NCBI RefSeq assembly: GCF_007004725.1
Contig: NZ_ML660168.1
Location: 248,001 to 312,000, forward strand
Direction: 5' to 3'
Length of the DNA: 64,000 bases
From: Aliikangiella coralliicola
Lineage (GTDB): Bacteria; Pseudomonadota; Gammaproteobacteria; Enterobacterales; Kangiellaceae
Part shown: positions 37,663 through 48,134 of the stretch, in pieces
Layout of the letters: each line of letters opens with the position of its first letter
Numbering within the stretch: position 1 is the stretch's first letter
Program-made: the position numbers and the translations under genes
The notes under the pieces: model-generated
Seen by the model: only the letters and a program-made list of their open reading frames with translations
Told to the model about the DNA's origin: nothing
Databases searched by the model: none

Positions 37663-38336
37663 TATTCTTCTTCCAGATAATCGCTATAGTCGCGTTCAAT
37701 ATCGCTAAATAGATCACCAGGTAACGGTCCCTGATAGGCCAGCACACCGGTTAATTCGCCTTTAATTCTGAAAAATACTGGCTCGTCGTCATCCTGATAA
37801 TATTCAGCAGAAGCAATCGCGAGGGTAAACTGGTTTTGTTCGCCGGTTGATAGAAAATAAACTTGAGGTGGATCGACTTTTTCTTTTTCATCCTCGTCTT
37901 CGAAAATATCAACTTCCTCTTCGAAGATATTCACCTCGTCTTCAGCTTCCTCAAAAATATTCTCACCGTCAATTGCGACATTGACTTCAACTTCTTCTGG
38001 AAATTCGTAAGCAGCCAGTTCTTCAATATCTTCAATCACAACCCATTCTGGCGGCCTTTCTTCATCATCGTCTTTTAAAACCAGAAACTTATAGCCTTTG
38101 TCATCGATTGATAATCCATATTCCTTATCTTGAATAACTGCTAAATCTCGGACCATGTCGACTGCAGCTAACAATCGTGTTGCTTGCTCGCGGGCAATTT
38201 TGTCTCCCTGGTTTCCAAACCGAGGAATAGCCACCGCAACTAAAACGGCGACAATTGCCATACCAACAAGAATTTCAAGAAGACTGAATCCATTTGAATT
38301 CTTAATCTTAAATTTTGAAAAATCTTGTCGGCACAT
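37662..38336 (-). CDS. gspH: Type II secretion minor pseudopilin GspH with an acidic insertion
   Basis: The 224-residue protein has the prepilin motif KNSNG before FSLLEILVGMAIVAVLVA and the conserved IPRFGNQGDKIAREQATRLL. It is longer than most GspH. At about residues 125-153 it contains three acidic units (NIFEEAEDEV, NIFEEEV, DIFEDEDE), and the C-terminus is acidic too. Later blocks PQVYFLSTGEQNQFTLAIAS and FFRIKGELTGVLAYQG fit GspH. It lies 74 bases downstream of gspG and shares one base with gspI. Confidence 0.9.
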   Translation of the reverse strand: MCRQDFSKFKIKNSNGFSLLEILVGMAIVAVLVAVAIPRFGNQGDKIAREQATRLLAAVDMVRDLAVIQDKEYGLSIDDKGYKFLVLKDDDEERPPEWVVIEDIEELAAYEFPEEVEVNVAIDGENIFEEAEDEVNIFEEEVDIFEDEDEKEKVDPPQVYFLSTGEQNQFTLAIASAEYYQDDDEPVFFRIKGELTGVLAYQGPLPGDLFSDIERDYSDYLEEE

Positions 38337-38410
38337 AATACTTTCTGTAGGAGATCCTGTTTAAATTATTACTGACAAACACTTTGCCAATAATTGACAC
38401 GATTAAGAGG

Positions 38411-38866
38411 CTATTCCTGGTCTTTCAAAGACTTAATCACTTCTTCAATATTCCAGTTGCCAATATCAGTCGCTAATCCTTCGCCGCCTTCTTCGCCATC
38501 TGCTCCTAGAGAATAAATATCGTATTCACCAAACTCACCAGGGTAAGCATATTGATATGGATTGCCCCACGGATCTTCAGCTAACTGATCGAGATAGCCG
38601 CGACGAGGGTAATTTTTTGGCGTCGGTGGTGAAGACGGCTTTTGCACTAAAGCCTCTAGCCCTTGCTCAGTAGTGGGCAACAAAAAATTATCAGCGTTAT
38701 ACTGAATCAACGCAGACTTAACGGCTTGAATGTCGCCCTTAATTCTGAGCAAATTAGCTTCTTCGGTTTTTCCCATGAACTGAGTAACCATAATGCCACC
38801 TAAAATTGCCATGATTGCCATTGCAACCAGTATTTCAAGTAGCGAAAATCCAGACTGTTTATTCAT
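38411..38866 (-). CDS. gspG: Type II secretion major pseudopilin GspG
   Basis: The 151-residue protein builds the pseudopilus. Its motif is NKQSG before FSLLEILVAMAIMAILGG. Typical blocks follow: LPTTEQGLEALVQKP, GYLDQLAEDPWGNPYQY and DIYSLGADGEEGGEG, the calcium-site loop. The start is the ATG at 38866, preceded by GAGG 7 bases away; one more upstream GTG codon is in frame but unlikely. It follows gspF by 33 bases. Confidence 0.95.
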   Translation of the reverse strand: MNKQSGFSLLEILVAMAIMAILGGIMVTQFMGKTEEANLLRIKGDIQAVKSALIQYNADNFLLPTTEQGLEALVQKPSSPPTPKNYPRRGYLDQLAEDPWGNPYQYAYPGEFGEYDIYSLGADGEEGGEGLATDIGNWNIEEVIKSLKDQE

Positions 38867-38899
38867 CACGAACCTCTTTCCATTTTTAATAATTTCAAA

Positions 38900-40123
38900 T
38901 TAAGTTAATGCTTCATTGAGTGCGAATACCGGAAGCATAATTGCCAGTACAATGGTAAATACAAAAGATCCCATTACCAAAATCATCACCGGCCCGATCA
39001 TATCCATCATAGTACTTACCATGTTATCGAATTGTCTTTCCTGATTGTCCGCAGCCCTATCTAACATCTGTTCTAATTCGCCCGAATTTTCCCCACTGGC
39101 GATCATATGCAGCATCATCGGTGGAAAGTATCCACATTGCTGCAAAGAAACTTTTAAACCGGCGCCTTCTCGAACTCTAACCGTTGCCTCTCTAACGGCA
39201 GATTTGAGTTCTTCATTGGTCATAACCTCTCCAGCTATTTTCATCCCTTCCAACAAAGGTACACTACTTTGATTGAGTATCGCCAAGGTGCGTGCAAAAC
39301 GAGCGGCATTCATCCCTCTGATAACTTTTCCAAGGACCCAGGCTTTAATTTTCCAGCGGTCCCAGGCTAATTTAAGTTTCGGTTTAGTTAATGCGTATTT
39401 AAATGCACTAAATAGAGCAAAAATTACAATTACCGTGACCACTCCCCAACTCTGAACAAACTCACTCATCGACAAGAGTGCCTGAGTTAATCCAGGTAAT
39501 TCTTGTCCTGACTTTACAAAACTTTTGGTGATCTCCGGAACAACATAGCCAAGTAAAAATGAGACTATCGCCACACTCACGATAGACAAAATAATTGGAT
39601 AGACTAAGGCCCCCGAAATTTTAGACTGTAGCTCCTGACGAGACTCGGTGTAGTCAGCTAATCGCTCCAAAACCAAATCCAGATGGCCTGATTTTTCTCC
39701 TGCGGCCACCATCGAACGATATAGATCAGAAAACACTGCCGGATACTCACTCAGCGCATCAGCCAAAGAATGGCCTTCAACCACTCGCGATCGAATCCCC
39801 ATTAGCATACTTCGTTGCTTAGGTTTTTCACACTGTTCGGCAACAGCTTTAACAGTTTCTTCTACTGGGATTGCAGCACGTACCAAAGTCGCGATCTGAC
39901 GCGTAATTAGCGCTAAGTCAGTGGCACTAATTTTGGTTTTAAAGAAACCGGATTGTCCTTGAGACGCTTTTGTTTTTTTAGTGTTAGTGACACTTTCAAC
40001 TTCAAGTGGGATGAGTTGCTTGTCACGTAAAAGCTGACGAATTTGGCGGGGAGTATCCCCTTCCATAATTCCTTTTTTCTGTTTACCTGACTGGTCAAGT
40101 GCAACATATTCAAATGCGGCCAT
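38900..40123 (-). CDS. gspF: Type II secretion inner-membrane protein GspF
   Basis: The 407-residue platform protein has two cytoplasmic helical domains and three membrane helices. It shows FEYVALDQSGKQKKGIMEGD at the start, ATLVRAAIPVEETVKAVAEQ, ILSIVSVAIVSFLLGYVVPE, LAILNQSSVPLLEGMKIAGE and the last helix MILVMGSFVFTIVLAIMLPV. Length and order match GspF. It follows gspE by 14 bases. Confidence 0.95.
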   Translation of the reverse strand: MAAFEYVALDQSGKQKKGIMEGDTPRQIRQLLRDKQLIPLEVESVTNTKKTKASQGQSGFFKTKISATDLALITRQIATLVRAAIPVEETVKAVAEQCEKPKQRSMLMGIRSRVVEGHSLADALSEYPAVFSDLYRSMVAAGEKSGHLDLVLERLADYTESRQELQSKISGALVYPIILSIVSVAIVSFLLGYVVPEITKSFVKSGQELPGLTQALLSMSEFVQSWGVVTVIVIFALFSAFKYALTKPKLKLAWDRWKIKAWVLGKVIRGMNAARFARTLAILNQSSVPLLEGMKIAGEVMTNEELKSAVREATVRVREGAGLKVSLQQCGYFPPMMLHMIASGENSGELEQMLDRAADNQERQFDNMVSTMMDMIGPVMILVMGSFVFTIVLAIMLPVFALNEALT

Positions 40124-40137
40124 ATTAACTCACCACC

Positions 40138-41730
40138 TTAATCTTCACGTGTCACGCGCAACACTTCTTCAATGGTAGTCATACCTTCGAGAACTCTATT
40201 TTTACCATCTTCACGAATACTAAAGTTATTCTCTCTGGCATAGCGCTCAATCTCGATTTCACTAGCACCGTTATGAATTTTGTCACGAACATCTTCGTCA
40301 ACTAATAGCAACTCAAAAATACCCTGTCTGCCCCGATAACCGGAATTGTTACACTCAACACAACCTTCTGCGTGGTATATATCGGGGGGATTGTCGACAT
40401 CAAAATTCATCAATTCGCATTCTTTTGCATTGGCAGGCGCTTTTCTTCGACAGGTTGGACAAAGGGTTCTAACCAGTCTTTGAGCAAGTACGCCAAGCAA
40501 ACTTGATGATAATAAAAAGGGCTCGATACCCATGTCTTGCAAACGAGTCACAGCACCAGACGCAGTATTAGTATGCAACGTGGATAACACGAGATGCCCT
40601 GTCAAACTTGCCTGAACAGCAATTTGCGCGGTTTCTAAATCTCGAATCTCACCAACCATAACTACATCTGGATCTTGACGCAAAATTGCACGAAGGCCGC
40701 GTGCAAAGGTCATATCAACTTTACTGTTAACCTGAGTTTGTCCAATGCCATCTAACAAATACTCTATTGGATCTTCAACCGTTAATATATTTCTGGAGGC
40801 ATGATTAAGAAGCGTTAAACCAGCATATAGTGTGGTTGTTTTACCAGAACCTGTCGGTCCGGTCACCAATATGATGCCGTGAGGCTTGTGGAGAATCTCA
40901 CTCATTTTTTCCATCAAGTCTGAAGGCATTCCCAAATGACTAAAATCAAGTCGTCCTGCTTGTTTATCTAACAGACGTAATACAACACGTTCGCCATGAC
41001 TAGATGGAATAGTCGACACACGAACATCAACACCTCGATTGGCAATTTTTAATGCGATTCGCCCGTCCTGTGGAACTCGCTTTTCGGCGATGTCTAATTT
41101 CGCCATAACTTTAATTCGCGATACTAAAAGTGGTGCTAATTTTTTACTCGGACTTAAAACTTCACGCAATACGCCATCGACACGAAACCGAACTTTAAGG
41201 TCATTTTCAAATGTCTCAACATGAATATCAGACGCATTAACCTTGATCGCTTCAGTCAACAACGCATTAATTAATTTTATGATAGGCGCATCATCATCGG
41301 CTTCGAGCAAATCCTCTGTCTCCGGCATTTCTTCTGCCAGACGAAACAAGTCCATATCATCGCCGATATCTTCCATGGCGGCCATGGCTTCCCCAGAGTT
41401 ATCCTGATAAACCTCAGAAAGAATCGCTTCAAAACCGTCTTCATCAACTTCGGTAAACTGAATTTTTCTACCGGCAAAACGACGCGCTTCAGCAATTGCG
41501 ATTAGAGAAGCGTCTTTTTTTACCACCGCATGAATCGTGCTTAATGATTGTAAATCAGCACCATCTTCGGGCAATTTGAAAACTATTCCCTGGCGTTTTG
41601 CAAAAGTAAAAGGTAGTTTATTATGCGAAATGACATCAGGGCTAGCATCTTGCTCTACATCAACACTATCTTTATCTTCAGCAGAAACGGGCTCGACGTT
41701 GTCTTGCTGTATGAATTCACTGACAGACAT
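40138..41730 (-). CDS. gspE: Type II secretion ATPase GspE
   Basis: The 530-residue cytoplasmic ATPase powers pseudopilus assembly. The N1/N2 domains cover about 1-160, followed by [19 protein letters not shown]. The catalytic part has Walker [11 protein letters not shown] starting at 291, ASP-box [16 protein letters not shown], Walker [16 protein letters not shown] and the His-box [11 protein letters not shown] four-cysteine zinc site is visible (CPTCRRK and [11 protein letters not shown]). All key residues are intact. It starts 8 bases after gspD. Confidence 0.96.
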   Translation of the reverse strand: MSVSEFIQQDNVEPVSAEDKDSVDVEQDASPDVISHNKLPFTFAKRQGIVFKLPEDGADLQSLSTIHAVVKKDASLIAIAEARRFAGRKIQFTEVDEDGFEAILSEVYQDNSGEAMAAMEDIGDDMDLFRLAEEMPETEDLLEADDDAPIIKLINALLTEAIKVNASDIHVETFENDLKVRFRVDGVLREVLSPSKKLAPLLVSRIKVMAKLDIAEKRVPQDGRIALKIANRGVDVRVSTIPSSHGERVVLRLLDKQAGRLDFSHLGMPSDLMEKMSEILHKPHGIILVTGPTGSGKTTTLYAGLTLLNHASRNILTVEDPIEYLLDGIGQTQVNSKVDMTFARGLRAILRQDPDVVMVGEIRDLETAQIAVQASLTGHLVLSTLHTNTASGAVTRLQDMGIEPFLLSSSLLGVLAQRLVRTLCPTCRRKAPANAKECELMNFDVDNPPDIYHAEGCVECNNSGYRGRQGIFELLLVDEDVRDKIHNGASEIEIERYARENNFSIREDGKNRVLEGMTTIEEVLRVTRED

Positions 41731-41738
41731 AGCCCCTC

Positions 41739-43844
41739 CTAATCCTGAGACTCGTTTTCTTCTACCTTCTCAAGCTCCATCTCCAAATCATGTTTTTTGA
41801 GTGTTTCCTCAAATGAAGGTGGCAACGCTAACTCTTCGTTCCATTTAGGCAGCAGCGTTGATTCAGTGGAAGGCATTAACGAGATACCACGTTGCTGCCA
41901 GTCAATTTGCTGGGCACGCATATAGTTATATTTACGAGAACTAATTTTTTCAAAGCCCGCAACATCGCTAATAATTTTCGGTCGGATAAACACCATCAGG
42001 TTTCGTTTGGACTTAGTCGTAGCACGAGAAGAGAACAAGTTTCCAATAATAGGCAAGTCACCTAGCACCGGCACTTTTTGGGCGCTTTCCTGAATGTTAT
42101 CGTCAATTAAACCACCAAGAACGATGACTTGCTCGTTGTTAGCAAGCACAGCTGTTTTTATCGTGCTTTTATTCACCGCGATGTCGGTTCCGGTAGCACC
42201 GGCAACACTGGAAACTTCTTGCTCGATGATTAGTCTAACCGCATCTCCTTCGTTGATCTGTGGTGTTATTTTTAACTTAATACCAACGTCTTTTCGTTCA
42301 ACCGTCTGAAATGGATTAGCATTATTGCCGCCAAGTGTTGAGCCGGTCAAAATTGGTATTTCCTGTCCGATACTAATCACCGCTTCTTCATTATCAAGCG
42401 TGGTAATAAACGGTGTCGAGAGAACATTTGAGTCAATATCAGTAGCCAAGGCTTTCACCAGACCTGCCCACGATTTGTCATCGGTAAAACCAAAAAGCGC
42501 CCCGGTGGTTCCTGCTAAAACTTGCGCTAACGCAGCACCATTATCGCCGCCGGTAGAGCCTGGTGTAGTTGTGGTAGTTGTTCCGTCCGGCGCAGTTGTG
42601 GTTACAGTAGAGCCTTGAGCGTCTAACCCTTGGTTTGCAATGACTCCTCCGCCCACTTGTGCAATTGATGGTGAGCTATTCGAGAAGTTAATGAGTCCCG
42701 CCTGAGTTACCCATTGCACCCCTAACTCTTTTACTTTTGTATCAGAAATTTCAACAATAACCGCTTCAACATGAACCTGTTTACGGCGCAAATCTAACTG
42801 AGCAATGACAGATTCAAATGAGCGCATAATATCCGGCGCTGCGGTAATCACTAGTGAGTTTGTCTCAGCGTGGGCTTTAATTGAATAAGCTTTATCGTTG
42901 CCGCGGCGAGACTTGCGATTATCTTTACCTTCTTCTTTTTCAATTGACTCACCAACCCCTTCAAGCAATGTAGCTAACTCTTCTGCGTTTGCATACTTTA
43001 GATAAATAACATTAGTGTTTCCGTTGTTACTTATCTCTGAATCTAAGCGAGCAATCAATACTTTTAAGCGCAAAGACGCTTTGCTATCTGCGCTTAATAA
43101 TATGCTATTAGTTCTCTCATCAGCGACAAAACGTGGTTTATTGGAAGTCGGCGCTTTTGACTGCCCACTTTGCTTTTCGAGACTTTCTAATATACGAACA
43201 ATTTCAGTTGCGGAAGCATGTTGGAGTGGAACAACTTCTATTTCTTCATTACTTTCTTTATCTATTTGACGAATGATTTTTACAATTCTTTCAAGGTTAG
43301 CAGCAGTATCATGGATAACCATTACATTAGTTGGTTTATATTGAGCCATGTGACCCTGAGTGGAAATAAGCGTTCTTAATAGAGGAACCAACTGACCAAC
43401 ATCCACATTATCAACTTTGATGACACGAGTGACCAGCTGATCGCCTGTGAATCTTTTTCCACCTTCAACATAAACAGGTACTGAGTCTTGCTTGGCAGCT
43501 TGTAACTGTTCAATTTTATAAACACCATTAGTTTCTACGGCAGAAAATTGATGAACTTTTAGTACACTGAGAAAAAGTGCAAAAATTTCATCCTCATCCA
43601 TCTCGTGTTGAGAAATAACGGTTACTTTCTTATTTTTAACACGCGGATCGATGATAAAAGTTTTCCCTGTAATTCGACTTACACTCTCGATAAAAACCTG
43701 AATATCGGTGTCTTTCAAATTAAGAGTCGCCTTGGCTGCAAATACAGCAGGGGATATAAACACCATTCCCAAAACCAGCCATATCGTTTTTAAGAGTCGT
43801 TTTGACTTGGTATTTTCGGTTTTATTTCGAATTGCTAAACGCAC
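41739..43844 (-). CDS. gspD: Type II secretion secretin GspD
   Basis: The 701-residue outer-membrane channel starts with a signal peptide ([18 protein letters not shown]). The N0 domain follows ([20 protein letters not shown]), then N1-N3 domains ([60 protein letters not shown]). A Thr/Gly-rich loop and the secretin core ([35 protein letters not shown]) follow. The C-terminal S-domain ends in an acidic tail. No gspS pilotin is seen in the window. Confidence 0.95.
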   Translation of the reverse strand: MRLAIRNKTENTKSKRLLKTIWLVLGMVFISPAVFAAKATLNLKDTDIQVFIESVSRITGKTFIIDPRVKNKKVTVISQHEMDEDEIFALFLSVLKVHQFSAVETNGVYKIEQLQAAKQDSVPVYVEGGKRFTGDQLVTRVIKVDNVDVGQLVPLLRTLISTQGHMAQYKPTNVMVIHDTAANLERIVKIIRQIDKESNEEIEVVPLQHASATEIVRILESLEKQSGQSKAPTSNKPRFVADERTNSILLSADSKASLRLKVLIARLDSEISNNGNTNVIYLKYANAEELATLLEGVGESIEKEEGKDNRKSRRGNDKAYSIKAHAETNSLVITAAPDIMRSFESVIAQLDLRRKQVHVEAVIVEISDTKVKELGVQWVTQAGLINFSNSSPSIAQVGGGVIANQGLDAQGSTVTTTAPDGTTTTTTPGSTGGDNGAALAQVLAGTTGALFGFTDDKSWAGLVKALATDIDSNVLSTPFITTLDNEEAVISIGQEIPILTGSTLGGNNANPFQTVERKDVGIKLKITPQINEGDAVRLIIEQEVSSVAGATGTDIAVNKSTIKTAVLANNEQVIVLGGLIDDNIQESAQKVPVLGDLPIIGNLFSSRATTKSKRNLMVFIRPKIISDVAGFEKISSRKYNYMRAQQIDWQQRGISLMPSTESTLLPKWNEELALPPSFEETLKKHDLEMELEKVEENESQD

Positions 43845-43860
43845 TTTAAAATCCTACTTT

Positions 43861-44781
43861 CTAATTTAAATTCAATAGTAAACTGAGCGTCTCGCCGTTA
43901 CGCTCTATCTCAACATTCAAATCCTCAATAGATTGAACATCATTCATTAATGACATGGCATCCTGCATGTTGTCTAATGCAACGCCATTGATTGACCTGA
44001 CAACATCGCCTCGTCTAAGCCCTAACTCTTGGAATAACCTTTTATCTCTGCCGGGGGAAACCTTGAACCCACGTAGCTCACCGTTAACAAAATGGGGTCT
44101 TCCACTAATGACATCGGAAACACTTGTCGGGTCACTCTGAAACTTGTTTCGATATTCATTAAGTTGACGGCTAATTCTTTGATTACTGCGCTTATCTTCA
44201 ACTTTCGCTTTTTTACTGGCAGGTTTTCGAGATTCTTCAGATTTTTTAATGACAGTGTTAACCAGTTCAGTTGTCTCCAGCGTCAATGCTTCTTTTCTTC
44301 CATTTGTTTCTAAAATAACTTTGTCCATAAATACCTGGCGTAAATAGACCCGACCACTCACTTCCAGCTTTTCATTCACGAAGTAAACAGCCTGTTTCCC
44401 TCTACCATCCTCGATAATGGCATTTGCCTTATCTTTGCTATCTGCAGCATAAATACCGCGCAGCTTTAAGTTCAGTTTGGTTTCTTCTACCTGCTCTACA
44501 ACCTCGGTTTTTGGTGCTTCCTTAACTACACTACCAAACAACTCCATACCAACTAACTTATTGACATCAATTTTGTTGCCACTCTTCACACTAGCCACTG
44601 GCGTCACTTTCACCGGTCCGAATTCGCTCGGAGCCATAAAATAGGCTACCCACACCCAGAAAATCTTGCTCAGTATATACACAACCAGAATTCCTCCGCC
44701 CCATTGGACCAAAGGCAACCAGTTGTCAAAGTTTTTAAACCAAGCTGTTGATTTTAAATTAGAAAAATTCATTCTACTCAA
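43861..44781 (-). CDS. gspC: Type II secretion protein GspC
   Basis: The 306-residue protein connects the inner-membrane platform to the secretin. It has one N-terminal helix (GGILVVYILSKIFWVWVAYF), the homology region binding the secretin N0 domain (LNLKLRGIYAADSKDKANAI, QAVYFVNEKLEVSGRVYL), a Lys/Ser-rich linker and a C-terminal PDZ domain (LGLRRGDVVRSINGVALDN). It is the first gene of the run; no gspA, gspB or gspO is adjacent, so the prepilin peptidase must come from elsewhere (often PilD). Confidence 0.93.
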   Translation of the reverse strand: MSRMNFSNLKSTAWFKNFDNWLPLVQWGGGILVVYILSKIFWVWVAYFMAPSEFGPVKVTPVASVKSGNKIDVNKLVGMELFGSVVKEAPKTEVVEQVEETKLNLKLRGIYAADSKDKANAIIEDGRGKQAVYFVNEKLEVSGRVYLRQVFMDKVILETNGRKEALTLETTELVNTVIKKSEESRKPASKKAKVEDKRSNQRISRQLNEYRNKFQSDPTSVSDVISGRPHFVNGELRGFKVSPGRDKRLFQELGLRRGDVVRSINGVALDNMQDAMSLMNDVQSIEDLNVEIERNGETLSLLLNLN

Positions 44782-45215
44782 TATTTAAATTGGTTGTTTT
44801 TATTGAAACAACACACATGTACACTAAACCCGGTGAATTATCGCGTTGCGGCTACTTCGCATACAATTACGCTCTTGCGGGAAATCACTAACACTGCGCG
44901 TTTGTATTCTACGTATTAACAATCTGCGGTATGCTTATACTTCTGAAGTTCACAGTAAAAACTTAAATTAAGCTAATTTTAATAATACGGACTTAGCTAA
45001 TAATCAGAAGTTCGGCCGACAAAACCAGTTTAACCGATGTCACTGCGAAGAATCACACATAATCACTGCTAAAATAGCGTAAAACTTCGAGTTTTTACCA
45101 ACAAACGGGTAAAATTATTATTTTCAGCGCTATAAACGCCCTGCCCTTTTAAAAGGGGTCAAAGAATAACAAATAAATCAGTAGGTTTGTAACTTTTTAC
45201 CAAACGGTTGGGAAT
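44782..45215. other. Divergent intergenic region between gspC and hslR
   Basis: This 434-base region holds the promoters of the gsp operon and hslR. A 14-base palindrome CCCTTTTAAAAGGG is at 45144-45157. I could not fix promoter hexamers with confidence. No gene or RNA is visible. Confidence 0.45.
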
Positions 45216-45644
45216 ATGTCACAGGAAAGTAAAATTCAGTTGCAAGAAAGCAAAGTACGTCTCGATAAATGGCTGTGGGCTTGTCGATTTTATAAAACTC
45301 GCGCAATTGCGAAGGCGGCCATAGAAGGTGGTAAAGTTCACTATCAAAATCAGAAACCTAAACCCGGAAAAATCGTTCAGATAGGAGAAACAGTAAAGCT
45401 CCGTCAGGGTTTCGACGAAAAAACTGTGGTTATTAAAGAACTGTCAGATAAAAGAGGTCCGGCGAAAGTTGCCCAAACCCTCTATGAAGAGACCAAAGAT
45501 AGCGTGAAAAAACGAGAAGAAATCGCTCAGATGCGCAAATTATCGGCACCAGCGACTTCAGGTCGTCCAGATAAAAAACAGCGTCGCCTGATCCATCGAT
45601 TTAAAAACATTCATGATTATAATCCTGATGCTGAAAAACAATAA
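45216..45644 (+). CDS. hslR: Heat shock protein 15 (Hsp15), S4-domain ribosome rescue factor
   Basis: Hsp15 binds the 50S subunit with stalled nascent chains and helps recycle it. The 142-residue protein has the S4 RNA-binding domain VRLDKWLWACRFYKTRAIAK, then AIEGGKVHYQNQKPKPGKIV, and the basic C-terminal helix typical of the family (KKREEIAQMRKL). Length matches E. coli Hsp15 (133). In E. coli the next gene is hslO; here hslO lies 4.4 kb downstream, separated by fusA2 and two other genes. Confidence 0.92.
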   Translation: MSQESKIQLQESKVRLDKWLWACRFYKTRAIAKAAIEGGKVHYQNQKPKPGKIVQIGETVKLRQGFDEKTVVIKELSDKRGPAKVAQTLYEETKDSVKKREEIAQMRKLSAPATSGRPDKKQRRLIHRFKNIHDYNPDAEKQ

Positions 45645-45918
45645 CTTCAATAACGCTGATAAACCTGACTGAGCATACTAACAAATCAGTTTTCCAGAGT
45701 TGACGAATAGTCATTTAACTTATTGAATTGAATAAGTATTTCAAACTACTTTAAGCCACCTGAAATTGTGAATTCATCAAGAATTTCAACTCATTAGCAC
45801 AACTTTACCTGGCACTTTTCATCATTCGTTTTCTTATTTTGGAAGTCCCGTCAAAAGCGGACTAAAATTTGTTTAATTTTTATGCAAGATCCAAATAGCC
45901 CCAGACTATTAACTAGTG

Positions 45919-45924
45919 TATAAT
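45919..45924 (+). promoter_or_regulatory. Probable -10 element of the second EF-G gene
   Basis: A perfect TATAAT is followed by a GC-rich discriminator GCGCGCC, a pattern typical of growth-rate and ppGpp-responsive promoters. The -35 region 17 bases upstream is weak. It lies 64 bases before the start codon. The rest of the hslR-fusA2 gap (45645-45987) shows no gene. Confidence 0.45.
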
Positions 45925-45987
45925 GCGCGCCTTTCGCGAATAGCGCCCCGAATACAGGTTTATTTTTTAACTTTTAAGAGTAGAACA

Positions 45988-48072
45988 ATGGCTGATTTAT
46001 CTAAATACAGGAACATAGGCATTTTCGCTCACGTTGACGCTGGTAAAACCACCACAACTGAGCGTATTTTGAAATTGACCGGAAAAATCCACAAAACCGG
46101 TGAAGTACATGACGGTGAATCAACTACCGACTTCATGGAACAGGAAGCCGAGCGCGGTATCACTATCCAGTCAGCTGCGACAACTTGTTTCTGGAAAGAT
46201 CACCGAATGAACATCATCGATACTCCTGGACACGTTGACTTCACCGTTGAAGTTTACCGTTCATTGAAAGTACTTGACGGTGGTGTTGGTGTATTTTGTG
46301 GTTCTGGTGGTGTTGAGCCGCAATCAGAAACGAACTGGCGCTATGCAAACGAGTCAGAAGTTGCTCGTATCATCTTCGTCAATAAACTAGACCGTATGGG
46401 CGCAGACTTCTACCGAGTTGTTAAGCAGGTTGAAGATGTACTTGGCGCTAACCCGTTGGTAATGACGCTTCCTATAGGTACTGAAGACGACTTTGTTGGT
46501 GTTGTTGATGTATTAACCCAAAAAGCTTACGTATGGGACGATTCAGGACTTCCTGAAAACTTTGAAATTCAGGATATTCCAGCCGATCTTGTAGAGAAAG
46601 CTGCTGAATACCGAGAAATGCTTATCGAAACTGCAGTTGAGCAAGACGATGATTTGATGGAAGCATATCTTGAAGGTGAAGAGCCTTCACTCGAAGATAT
46701 TAAGCGTTGTATTCGTAAAGGAACTAACGAATTAGCATTCTTCCCAACATACTGTGGTTCTGCGTTCAAAAACAAAGGCGTTCAAAATGTCCTTGACGCT
46801 GTTGTTGACTATTTGCCTTCTCCTACAGAAGTTAAACCGCAGCCGTTAACTGACGAAGAAGGTAACGAAACAGGTGAAGTTGCAACTGTTTCTACAGACG
46901 AGCCACTTCGCGCATTAGCTTTCAAAATAATGGATGACCGTTTTGGCGCGTTAACCTTTATCCGTATCTACTCTGGTATGTTAAATAAAGGTGATACAGT
47001 TTTAAATTCCTATACAGGAAAAACAGAACGTATTGGCCGTATGGTTGAAATGCATGCCGACGAGCGTACCGAGTTGAATAGCGCACAAGCTGGCGACATT
47101 ATCGCCGTAGTTGGTATGAAAAATGTTCAGACAGGTCATACGTTATGTGCCACTGATCATCCATGTACACTTGAGCCAATGGTTTTCCCTGATCCAGTTA
47201 TCTCTATCGCGGTTAAGCCGAAAGATAAAGGCGGCTCTGAAAAAATGGGAATCGCGATCGGTAAAATGGTTGCAGAAGATCCTTCATTTGTTGTTGAATC
47301 AGACGAAGAAACTGGTGAAACCATCCTTAAGGGTATGGGTGAACTTCACTTAGATATCAAAGTTGATATCTTGAAGCGTACCTACGGCGTTGAGTTAGAA
47401 GTTGGTAAACCTCAAGTGGCTTACCGTGAGACAATTACTCAAGCGATCGAAGATAGCTACACGCACAAGAAACAATCTGGTGGTTCTGGTCAATTCGGTA
47501 AAATCGATTACCGTATCAAGCCGGGCGAGCCAGGAACTGGCTTCAAATTTGAGTCAACAGTTGTTGGTGGTAATGTTCCTCGTGAATTCTGGCCAGCAGT
47601 TGAGAAAGGCTTCAAAAGCATGTTGGACGAAGGTGTCTTAGCTGGCTTCCCAGTATTAGATCTGGAAGTTGAATTATTTGACGGTGGTTTCCACGCAGTT
47701 GACTCATCAGCAGTTGCATTCGAAATCGCAGCAAAAGGCGCATTCCGTCAATCAATTCCAAAAGCTGGACCTCAATTAATTGAGCCAATCATGAAAGTTG
47801 ACGTATTTACACCAGAAGATCACGTTGGTGATGTTATTGGTGACCTGAATCGTCGTCGTGGCATGATCAAGTCTCAAGAAGCTGGTGTTACTGGTGTTCG
47901 CATTAAAGCTGATGTGCCATTAGCAGAAATGTTCGGTTATATCGGTCACTTACGTACAATGACTTCAGGTCGTGGTCAATTCTCAATGGAATTCTCTCAC
48001 TACTTGCCATGTCCAAACAGCGTTGCTGAAACGGTCATTGAAGAAGTTAAGGCACGTAACGAAAAGAAATAG
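45988..48072 (+). CDS. fusA2: Elongation factor G, second copy (EF-G type 2)
   Basis: The 694-residue GTPase catalyses ribosomal translocation or a recycling variant of it. The start is the ATG at 45988 ([20 protein letters not shown]); a longer frame from 45916 adds 24 residues of non-family sequence. All EF-G domains are present: P-loop [12 protein letters not shown] at 14-25, the G2 RGIT and G3 [19 protein letters not shown], domain [12 protein letters not shown] and [14 protein letters not shown] near the end. It is clearly distinct from the str-operon EF-G at 53331 (for example [10 protein letters not shown] against [10 protein letters not shown]). Many Gammaproteobacteria carry this form. 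It has its own promoter and terminator. Confidence 0.92.
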   Translation: MADLSKYRNIGIFAHVDAGKTTTTERILKLTGKIHKTGEVHDGESTTDFMEQEAERGITIQSAATTCFWKDHRMNIIDTPGHVDFTVEVYRSLKVLDGGVGVFCGSGGVEPQSETNWRYANESEVARIIFVNKLDRMGADFYRVVKQVEDVLGANPLVMTLPIGTEDDFVGVVDVLTQKAYVWDDSGLPENFEIQDIPADLVEKAAEYREMLIETAVEQDDDLMEAYLEGEEPSLEDIKRCIRKGTNELAFFPTYCGSAFKNKGVQNVLDAVVDYLPSPTEVKPQPLTDEEGNETGEVATVSTDEPLRALAFKIMDDRFGALTFIRIYSGMLNKGDTVLNSYTGKTERIGRMVEMHADERTELNSAQAGDIIAVVGMKNVQTGHTLCATDHPCTLEPMVFPDPVISIAVKPKDKGGSEKMGIAIGKMVAEDPSFVVESDEETGETILKGMGELHLDIKVDILKRTYGVELEVGKPQVAYRETITQAIEDSYTHKKQSGGSGQFGKIDYRIKPGEPGTGFKFESTVVGGNVPREFWPAVEKGFKSMLDEGVLAGFPVLDLEVELFDGGFHAVDSSAVAFEIAAKGAFRQSIPKAGPQLIEPIMKVDVFTPEDHVGDVIGDLNRRRGMIKSQEAGVTGVRIKADVPLAEMFGYIGHLRTMTSGRGQFSMEFSHYLPCPNSVAETVIEEVKARNEKK

Positions 48073-48096
48073 TTTTCTAAAACGGCTAACTTTTCG

Positions 48097-48134
48097 AATA
48101 ACCCCGGTTGTGAAAACATCCGGGGTTATTTTTT
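48097..48134 (+). terminator. Rho-independent terminator of the second EF-G gene
   Basis: An 11-base-pair stem (AATAACCCCGG with CCGGGGTTATT, 48097-48107 and 48120-48130) closes a 12-base loop, followed by TTTT. The stem also contains the stop codon of the convergent LysR gene. Only the plus strand shows a uridine tract. Confidence 0.85.

Noticed and set aside
45645-45918. Possible extra gene between hslR and the second EF-G
   Set aside because: No frame with a start and ribosome-binding site; only promoter-like sequence is visible.
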